From Sceloporus undulatus (lineage: Eukaryota; Chordata; Lepidosauria; Squamata; Phrynosomatidae), in contig NC_056525.1 in assembly GCF_019175285.1 (NCBI RefSeq), positions 128,034,115 through 128,098,114 on the forward strand: 64,000 nt of DNA, given 5' to 3'. A program made the translations under genes and the position numbers. This document shows, piece after piece, positions 12,001 to 22,811 of the stretch; the first letter of the stretch is position 1, and the number at the start of each line of letters is the position of its first letter. Below the pieces are notes generated by a model, which did not search any database, had not been told where the DNA came from, and worked only from the letters and a program-made list of their open reading frames with translations.

Positions 12001-15000
12001 TGCACATATGTACCTACCAAAAGCACCATTTTTGTCTCACCAAGTGGACTCTTACCAAAGAAAATGTATGTCACTCTTCTGAACAGAACTCTTGTTCTAG
12101 TACTTACAAATGTGCACTAACATTGGAAATTAATACAGTTACCACCTATGTATAAATGTCTGGAAGGACAGCATCAGGATTTTCTCAGGTTATCTTGATC
12201 AGGCTCTAAATTTTAGCATTAAGATAAGGCTGACAAGGATTTCTCATAAGCATTGCTTTTCATTCAAGTATTGGGTTACAGTGGAAATGGGACTAATTGT
12301 ACTACAGTACCTACCTGGGAGGCATTCAGGATTTTTCAGGAGACATAGTCCTGCAACCATGGCTCTGTGGTGAGCACAACACAGGTAGCTTTTGTCAATA
12401 GATGGCGTGGCTGATACACTGGTGGGCTCAACCTGGCTACTGGAGGCTGTATTTTTCTTCTTTTTGTGCTTCTTATTCCCTATTCAATGAGAAATAAATT
12501 ATCCCTTAGGCAAATGTATCATCATGTGGAAGATAGGAGGACGTAGTTTGACCACTGACATCATGTAGGCAACAGAACTCTAAATAATCTTTCTCTCCAC
12601 ACTGGCTTCAGTTTTGACATCAGTGAACCATCAAAGTCATTAGCCCCAAGACCTTTTAGTAAGATTCTTTCCCTTCCTAGTAAAGCCAGTTCTGCCTATT
12701 TTGTGACAACTCTCTTTTTTATATTTGCTCATTATATAAGAAGGCATGAATAGCCCTGCTTTGGCCTGGCACACTGGAACTGCTTAGGGTTGAATAGTTG
12801 GGATGCTAAAGGCAGCCAAGAATACTTTCATAAAAACACAACTCTTAATCCAGGTATTATTTTATCAGTACAGTCTGTGCACATTTTGAATCCTTAAGTG
12901 AGAAGCTTGTTTTCCCACTGTTATTTGTGCACAACAATACACAAAGTAGATTTTCTTAGCTCTGTTCAAACAGCTGACAGCTTGTTATCATTTCCTTGAG
13001 CTCGCTATTAAACAGAAGCAGCTAGGGGAGAACAGTCTTGCTTCAACACCTGAGGCTTCAGACCAGAACTTGGAAATGCTAGCAGTGCTGCCTGCAGCAT
13101 TCTGGGATACATAGTAAAAAAACTGTATCAAATGAAATAGAGTATTTTTGTTATCAAAACAGCAGCCCATGTGGAAACCTTCTGGAAATCCTTCTTGCCA
13201 AAGGCAAGAGACATTCACTTCTGGTAAACAGGCAATCAAAATTGTATATGCCTGTCTCTATTCAATTTCTACAGTAAGCACTCTCCAGCCCCACCATTCA
13301 CTCTTCAAGCATTCAAACAAAATCTATTCATAATTTAGTACTCTTCAAAACCATGAGGAAGGGATACCACCTCTTTTACAATTGAAGCTAAGATCCTGAG
13401 AAAACCATCTCACTGTTTATGCCTTTGTGATGACTTCAAGCCACACTTACCTACTCATTCCTCACAATTCAGCTTCTCACTCCTTCAGCAGCCCTCATTC
13501 TACAAAGACTGCAGTTGGCTGATGAAGCCTCACTCTCCTACTCCAACCTCATTCTCTGACATTATGTATGCCATATATCCCATTTCACCTTTATGGGATG
13601 TCCTGGATGAGAGCCTTGCTTCTGACTGTACCACGTTCCTGTTGCTGAGAAAGATGAGGCGGCGGAAGTAGCGGGCATCATCTCCTTTCACATCTTCAAT
13701 AACATACTCCCCACTCCAGGGGCTAGTAGCACGATGTCGGATGGTGCGGATCCCAATGTCTCCACCCACTGACAAAAAGGGTACCTGAAGGAGAAGGTAA
13801 GCTGATGATGTCACCATGTCACAGATAGCACCAGCAAAAAATATGGAAGCAGAAACACTAAGCAATCAACATATTGGGTTACTTTACAGCATGTTAAATC
13901 ATTGCTTCATCTGCCTTAATATCTCCTCGTGTGGACTAGAATCTATATGCTTCAGTTAAGATGATTATCTCCCAACCTTTCTGCTTGAGCTGCAGGAAAA
14001 GTGCCTTCCACATCTCTAACACAGACCAATAGGTGTTCCTAGATGCAGGAGACCATGTCACTTTTATACCAAGGATTCTAGATCTACTTGACCTCACTAA
14101 AGCATGTTTGGTGCATGCTTTAGGAACACACATGGCAATAATCAAACTTAGGATGGAGTTCAGATAACTTTGGGTTTGGGTCTACAATTTTTTGACTTCT
14201 GTTGGTTGTCAAGTCACACACTGGTTACCTGGTTAGGGCTCCTACCATGCCTAGGTGTAGCAGTGGCTAGGGAAAACCCATTCTTTTCATTCCTTCTGGG
14301 AAAAGAGACATGGAGTGAGCCATTATCTTGAAGCTGCTGCTACTTAAAAGCACCCAGGACCTGCCTAGAGCACTTCCTGAGGTGGTTCCCAAGCCACCAT
14401 TCCCTTAATCACGAGAACATTAAGCAAGGCTGAATGTCCCATAATTTCATTTTCTGCAGCAAAATTAAAATTTATTTTATTTATTCAGAGCACTGATACC
14501 TGCCCATCAGGCCAAAAGGGTCCTAAGAGCAGCTTAAAGGTAAAGGTGGTCTCTTGACATGAAATGTCTAGTCATAACCAATTGTAGGGTGCGCTGCTCA
14601 TCTCTGTTACTAAGCCAAAGAACCAGAGTTGTCAAAGACTACCTGTGAGTCATGTAGCAAGCATGACTGCAAAGAACACTATTACCTTTCCACCGAAGTG
14701 GTATCTATTTATCTATTTGTATTTGCATACCTTCGAACTGCTAGGTTGGTAGAAGTTGGGACTAGTGATGTGAGCTCACTCTGTCGTATGGCACTTGGGC
14801 CTCAAACTGTCAACCTGCCAATCTTGCAATTAACAGAGTCAGCATCTTAACCGCTTAAGCCACTGCATTTCTTAAGAGCAGCTTACAAAGTATAAATTTG
14901 ATTGTTCAGGCTTACAACAAAAAAAGGCAAAACACACAAGGAAAAGGAGATGATATTGGTAGAGGTGGTTAAGTCCAATAGACAATAGCCTAATTCTTTC

Positions 15001-18000
15001 TGTACCTTGGGTTTCAGATATAGAATTATACAAATAAAGACAGCTTTTTTTTACAGCATAAACTCTATGCCTGTTTGGAACAAAAGAAAGTAGAGCATGC
15101 ACAAAAATAAGGCCTCAAAGAACAGAACAATTATATCATTCTGCAGAGCAAGGAAAAAAATCCCAACAAGAACAATTTACCTGTTGCTGGGCTGGGAGAC
15201 CAGGTGGGGCCAACTCCATCACCTTTTCCGACAGTTCTGCCTGGATGGTTCCCATGTCTTTATACTGTTGATCTCTATGCAAGCCCACAGTTACTAGGCG
15301 CCAGAACCCAGCACTTGCAGCCAACTGCTTTTGTCCTTCCTCTGTCCCAAATAGCCACTCAGTTTCTCTGCCCTGCGGTACTGAGGAGAGACAAAATCAG
15401 AAATATGACGATACAGAAATTACAGGTCTTCTCTCTATATAAAACCTGCCAGCTCTCAATTACGCTAGAACCAGTGTAAAAGCCCCGTGACTGCCTGTGG
15501 TCCCCACAGCCCGGTACAAACAGGTGCTTTGTGGGACCTTGGGGCCAAAATTAGGGCTCAGGAATGTGAAGTATTCGCGTGCACCCAAGCCCTAGTGTGC
15601 GGTGGCGCCATCATGGTGCGGCCCCGTCCACATGGGGGCAGCCATGATGACCCAAGTGCGGAGAGGTGTCCATATGTCAGGGGATTGTGCTTGTGTCATC
15701 GATGCACGACAGTGTGCCAATGCACACCAAAAAGAACCTGCTTTTAGTGGATTCTTTTTGGTGCAGAGGGAGCCTGTGAGGTTTGGTTCCTCAGGAGCAA
15801 AGACAGGCGGCTCCAGCCCACCCTTTTGAAGTGGTCTGTCGAGCCCCTACATGACTGTTTTTGTGGCTCTTGTCCTCTCCAGACTCCTTGGACCATTCCC
15901 CTCCCCCCAAAGGTCATTTGCCTGTTCTGAAAGCATCCAGGAGAGGCAATTCATCTCCTTAACAGGCTGCAGTGTTTAATATCAAACCCCACTAATTTTT
16001 CAAAGTGGATCTCCTGCCATGTTTGCTTTATTCTTAGCATTTTCATAAGAATGGTTCCTAAACCTGCCCACCTGTGCACTAGATCATGCCACAGATTGGC
16101 AATCTAATCTGGGATGTTAAAAAATTACACTATCATCTCAGACTGCTTTGATTTAACAAGAGAATGAAAATCGGTAGAATCATTGTTTGTAAAAGCAAAT
16201 AATAATAAATAGTATTTTGACAGCACTTTCCATCTAGAGAGCAAGAAGAAAAGAAGAATTGATATATGGAAGCAAAATATGTAACAGAATTTGGGAAATG
16301 TGCAGGTCTTAAAATAAATAAAGAGAAATCAGCCATAATCGCCTTCAATATGTTAACAGGAAAACAAGAAACACTGCAAAGTAAAACAGGAATTCAAATA
16401 CAGAAGAAAGTAAAATATTTACGTATACAAATTACGAAGAAAAATAGTGATCTATTTGATAATAATTATAAAAAGGGGTGGCAAGATATTTTTAAAAATC
16501 TGGAGAAATGGTCAAAGTTACAACTATCGCTTCTAGGTAAAATTTCAATAGTCAAAATGTGCATACTTCCTAAAATCCTGTTTTTATTTCAGAATCTGCC
16601 TATCATACACAACAATAAAGTGTTCAGTCAATGGAAACAAGAGCTCATGAAATTTATATGGGCAAAACGGAAGGCAAGAATAAAATGGAGTATATTAACG
16701 GATATGAAAGAGAGAGGAGGTTTAGGCATGCCAGACCTGAGATTGTACTATTACGCTTGTTGTCTAAACTGGATAGAAAATTGAATAGACCTAAAAGATG
16801 AACAATTGTTAGATTTGGAAGGTTTTAATTTGAGGTATGGCTGGCATGCCTACCTCTGGTTCGGTAAGGTGGAATTAAATGCAGAATTCAAAGACCACAT
16901 AGTAAGGAGAGCCCTATGGAAGATATGGAATATATCTAAAGGAAAAATATATAGACAGATGCCAGATTGGATATCTCCCCAAGAGGCACTGATGAAAAAG
17001 GGGAAAAAAGAAGGAAAAGAATGGCTAAGATATAAAGACATATTAAAGGTAGAAAATGGAAAGGTAAGGATCAAAACGAAGGAGGAATTAATAGCAGAAT
17101 GGTATGACATCCACTGGTTTCTCTATTTTCAGTTACATGAAAGATATAAAAAAAGATGTTAAACAATATGGCATAGTACAAAATAAGACGGAACTTGACC
17201 TGATCTTAATGGATAGGAAAGGGGGGGGGGGGGAAATCTGAAAATTTTATAATTTGCTGTTAAAAATAGAATTGGAAGAAGAACAAATTAAACATTGCAT
17301 GATTCAAAGGTCACAAAACTTTGGACATAATATACAACTAAATTCTTGGGGGAAAGCATGGGAGGAGGACTTAAAATTCACTCTTTGCTCTGATATAAAA
17401 GAAAACTTTTATAAAATGTTGAACAGATGGTATTTGACACCAAATAAATTGGCAAAAATATTAAAAAATAATAAAGGCTTATGCTGGAGATGTGAGAAAC
17501 ATGTGGGAACATTTTATCATATGTGGTAGATGTGTACAAAAGTAAGTAAATATTGGAAAGAGATACATAATTGCATACAAAAGATATTGCAACTTGACTT
17601 CCCTTACTACCGGAAGCTTGTTTATTAAACATGGTAGAAAATAAAGAAGCTAGGTTAAAGTCTTTACCACTTTTATATTTGCCAGAACCACATTAGCAAA
17701 GTTTTGGAGAAGGACTTCGCCCTCCATAACTGCCATCCACCGGCCTGAGAGGGAGGTCACCAGGCAGGTCCAGCTCCATCAGGGCTAGCCTGAAGGAAGG
17801 AGACTCCGCCCTCCATAACTGCCATCTGCCGGCCTGAGAGGGAGGTCACCAGGCAGGTCCAGCTCCATCAGGGCTAGCCTGGAAAAATTAAGAGCCCTCC
17901 CTCCAATTCATCTGCCTTGGTCCAGGCCTCAGAGGGAAAGAAGAACCACTGGACCTCATCCCCTTTCCCTCCACCATTCCCATCTCCTTTTGTTTCGTGT

Positions 18001-21000
18001 CTTTTAGATTGTAAGCCTGAGGGCAGGGAACTGTCTGATTAAAAATAATAATTGTAAGCCGCTCTGAGAGCCATTAGGGCTGAAGGGCGGGGTATAAATA
18101 CCCAAATAAATAAAGAAACCCCAAGTATAGATGCATGGCTAGAAAAGTGTCTTGATGTCACAGAAATTGATAAAATAACGATGGAATTAAGAGATGAAGC
18201 AGAAGAAGAAAATGTAATCTGGGAAACTCTTTTAGAATTATGTAAAGCAAGAATAACAATATAATAACAATGGGAGAAAGAGACAGTGAGATAGACATCT
18301 AGCTCAATACACGAAACAGGTATAGTTAAAATTAAAGATAAGATGTACCCTGAAATGGGAATGTAACTGTCAACAGAGGTTTTGTAAGCTTAGGAATTAA
18401 GAGATAAGATACTGCATATTCTTAGTAACTACTCAAAAGAGGAGTCGTACTGTATAGTGAGATAAAGGCACGAATCTTTCCATTCTGGGGAATATTTGAG
18501 ATTGTAGCTGATAAGAATAGTAACGATACAGAATAGAAATAGAAGGGGGGGAGAGAGAAATGTATGAATATTAATTAAGAATGTTGAAACAAGAAGACAC
18601 TGTATTTTTTAAATTTGCAAATATATCAATAAAGATTAATTTTTAAAAAATGGGAAATCAAGATTTGATATTTTCAATTTATACTTTTTTTGAACATTTT
18701 CACACAGTGGCTGTTTGAATCCATGTATAATAATATATTTATTTATATCCCGCCACTTCCGTTTTGGGGATCGAGGCAGGTAACAACAGTTTAGTAATAC
18801 AAGGATAATAATAATTTTAAAAAAACCATCCACCCCCTAACCCACTCTCCCAGAAATGTAAAGTTACAGTGCGTCCACGTTATACGTGGGCGTGCTATAC
18901 ATGGCTTTGAGCTTACACTCTCAAGCTCCTGGGAGTGCGAGGGGCAGCACATCCCATTCAGATGAATGGGGTGTGCGCCTGTATTGCGTGCGCCGCTGTG
19001 CCACCGTGTGCACGAGCCCCATTCAAGTGAATGGGGCTCCAGTGTAGGCAGAATTCGTCTTACACAGGGGGCTCCGGAACGGACCCCGCATAAGGCAAGG
19101 GTCCACTGTTTAACAATAAAATCATACATAAATACATACATGGCAGTAGCATAAAAAGATATTGACCAGTAACAAGAGACGGCTAGCACGGGAGAATAAT
19201 AAAATGAACAGATTTCTTCATTTTGGACCTTGTCAGTCAGGAAAGGCCTGCTGGAAGAGAAGCGTTTTTATCGCTTTCTTGAAGGCCTCGAGATAGGATA
19301 TTTGGTGAATCTCTTCCGGCAAGTCATTCCAGATTTTTGGAGCGGCGGCAGAAAAAGTCCTTTGGGAAGTTATCACCAATCTAGTTCTTCTCGATTGTAA
19401 AAGATTCTTCCCAGAGGATCGGGGTGTGCGGGAAGGATTATATGGGAGGAGGCGTTCCTTCAAGTAAGCTGGACCAAGCCACATAGGGCTTTATAGGTAA
19501 TAATCAACATCTTGTACTGTGCCCGGAAGCTAATGGGCAGCCAGTGTAGAATTGGTATGATTCGGTCAAACTTAGATTTACCTGCAACCAGTCTGGTTGC
19601 CATGTTTTGTACCAATTGAAGCTTCCAGACGTCGCACAAGGGTTGCCCCATGTAGAGCACGTTACAGAAGTCGAGACAAGAGGTTACCAGTGTTAGGAAA
19701 TGACATGTATGTGACCACAAGATAGAGCTGTAACGGAACTATTATAGTTCCAGTGACAGTTGCATTATGGAATGTTGATGCTGCCAGTTATGACAGTTGG
19801 TGTAAGAGTAACTGCCTCTCTGTTTTGTTGCTGTGGTTGTTTGGTTGACAAAGTAACTTTATTATTATTAAAGCCCTCGTGTAGAGTGAAGGCTTGAAGT
19901 GCTCTTGTTATTTCTCAAGCCGGGAACTCAAGGCTGTTTGCAGTGGTGAAGGAATATTTTCCTTCTTGACCTTCAGATTTCTTCTCCCTGGCGTCCTGTC
20001 GACGTGGCGTCCTGTCTACAGGTGGTTGTTGTGGACACAGCGCGTCTTTCTACGCCCCAACAACCAGTGCATGCACAACCGTTTCTAGGTCCCACTGCTC
20101 GAGGTAGGGCCGCAGCTGGCGTATCAGCTGAAGCTGATAGTAGGCACTCCTGGCTATGGCGTCAATCTGAGATGACAGATGAAGCGACAAGTCCAGGAGT
20201 ACCCCCAAGCTGCGAACATAGTGTGACCCCATCCAGGACTGGTGAACATATCTCCATGCCCAGAGAGGTGTTACCTATCACAAGTACCTCCATTTTATTT
20301 GGATTCAGCTTAAGTCTATTTTCCCTCATCCAATGCATTACTGACCTCAGACAGTCATTCAGAGGGGAGATGCCCTCCTTGGTCACTGAAACAGTTCGAG
20401 GCATAGAGAAATAAATTTGGGTGTCATCAGTGTACTGATTAACACCCCGTCCCATGTCTCTAGATGATATCGCGCAGCGGCTTCATGTAAATATGAAACA
20501 GCATGGTGGACAGTATGGCACCCTGAGGGACACCAGATGTCAGCTCTCTCTTAGAGGAGCAGCTGTCCCCCAGCATCACCATCTGGAATCTTCCCGAGAG
20601 GTAGGAACGGAGCCACTGCAAAGTGGAGCCACCAATTCCTAATTCTTTCAGGCATTCCAGAAGGATACCATGGTCAAAAGTATCAAAGGCCGCTGAGAGG
20701 TCCAAGAGCACCAACAGGGCCACACTTCACCTGTTGATGCACGGAGATCATCGACCAAGGCAACCAGGGCAGTCTTCACTTTATATCTTGATCTGAAGCC
20801 AGTTTGAAATGGATCAAGATAATCAGTGTCATCCAAAACTGCTTGGAGCTGGTTTGCAACCGCCCTCTCGATCACCCTGACCAGAAAGGGAAGGAGAGAT
20901 ACTGGCTAATAGGTATTTTTATCCAGGGGATCAAGGGAAGGTTTCTTTAAAATAGGTCTTACTACTGCTAATTTTAAAATTGATGGCATTAATTATAGAT

Positions 21001-22779
21001 TTTAAAATTTCCGAATTGCCTTACCTCCCTGGATGGCCAACCATGATGGGCCGGGATCGGAAGGGCAGGTGGTCTTTTTTTTACCTTACCAAGCAGCTTG
21101 TCTACGTCATTGGTACTCATAGACTGAAACTGATCCAAAATAACCTCATTGACGGAGTCACTGGACACTTCTCTTACCATATCTGAATCAATGCTGGCAT
21201 CTAAGTCGGCCCTTATCTGAGAGATTTTAATCTGCGAAACAATCAATAAAAGCTCCCATAGGCTGAAGAAGAGGTTTAGAGTGGTTGGAGTTGGAGTTAG
21301 TTTATGATTGATGAGCTGACCTGTGCTAGTGTTGTCCCAAAAATACTGCTTTTCAGTATAACTGATAATACTACAGCAAACTTTTACTCAAAGAAATCCC
21401 CTGTTCCCATAGCCATTATTAGACAAAAGCCTTTAAAAGGTTCTCTAGGATTGTTTGGATTAAACTTGAGCATATAAACTCACTGATGAAGATGGCAAAT
21501 TGATTGTCATGAGACACCTTCACTGTTGGGTTGTGCACCACATGCAAGCTATAGCGGACTTGGCTGGTTTCTTCACTGTAGAGATCCAGAGAGATGGTCC
21601 CTGCATTGGGATTCCTACTGAGTTGGCTCCGTAACAAACAGTACTGTTGTCTTTCTTTCACTGCCTCAATCAGCTGCTGAGTGCTCTTGAACCGGTCAGG
21701 CTTCTCCTGTGCTTCAGCACACAGCTCTAGGATGCATAAATTTGAGCCTGGGACAGGCTTCATTTTTGTCATAACATAAACAAAGACAGGAAGGGCAAAT
21801 TCTCCTTCTGAAGTGCCTGCTTCATTGGTGGAGACTTGGTGTATTCGAACCATCCACCCTTTCTTGTAGAAATGTTCCACAACTGCCTTCAACACATGTC
21901 CTTGTGCCAAAGACACACACAAGTAACGTCCCCCAAACTGCAGGACCCGGCCAATTTCAGAAAACATTCTTTCTGCCCTGCTCAAACTGCTTTCTTCTGC
22001 ATCAGTCAACAGAGCATCAAGAGTGCCTTTGTCCAACACCACCTGAAAGCACACATCCGGGAAATCCATCTGCAGCACATCCATGACCATGTAGGTCATC
22101 TTGGGTCTCAGAGAAGCACTGCGTTCCTGCATTTGCTTGACAACCAAGTCACTAATGTCCACATTGATGATATCTTGATAACCTTCATCATAGAGCTGTT
22201 CACTCAGTTCTGAGTTTCCACAACCAACAACAAGGATCTAGAGGGAAAGCAAAAAAAGAACATCATATACATTGTCAGCAAACTAAAATGATTGCTTAAC
22301 AGAACCATTTCCAGAAGAATCAACCTGACTGTTGTTCTGTCTGGTCAGATGTTTGAGAAGGGGCATTAACTACTGATACATGTCCTATGCTCTCCTAAAC
22401 ATACAGGACATACAAAAATTTTGGCTGCTACATAGATTGCAAGCCGTTGGCACATGATCCACCAAAGAAGTTTTTTCTTACAAAATCCACCAGAATTGTT
22501 TAAGGTGGTCTCATTTTTAATATTCTCAGAAGTGCTTTTCTCATGAGATATGCAGAGCCACCATTTAATGTTCTGTGATGTAAAATAATTAGGATGGATA
22601 AAGATCAATGTTTTTTAAACAATAAAAAATAAAATAAATAAATTTAAATTGATATTTTGATTGAAATTGGATTTTTAAAAATTAAATGCTTTTTGAGGAA
22701 AAAATCTATCTAGTTTTCTGTTTCAGATATATTATGGTCCAAGGGTTACTGATCGTGAAATTGGATTAGTTTTTCATTC

Positions 22780-22811
<32 letters not shown>

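Larger units (their letters stand above)
18725..21290 (-). mobile_element. L2-like LINE, long minus-strand copy, interrupted twice
   Basis: Read on the minus strand: RT ([38 protein letters not shown]), then [20 protein letters not shown]-type segment, [73 protein letters not shown], then a 3' UTR with TTTATATCCCGCC in reverse. A MITE (18867-19108) sits in its 3' UTR and a solo LTR (19691-20062) in its ORF2. Confidence 0.85.
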
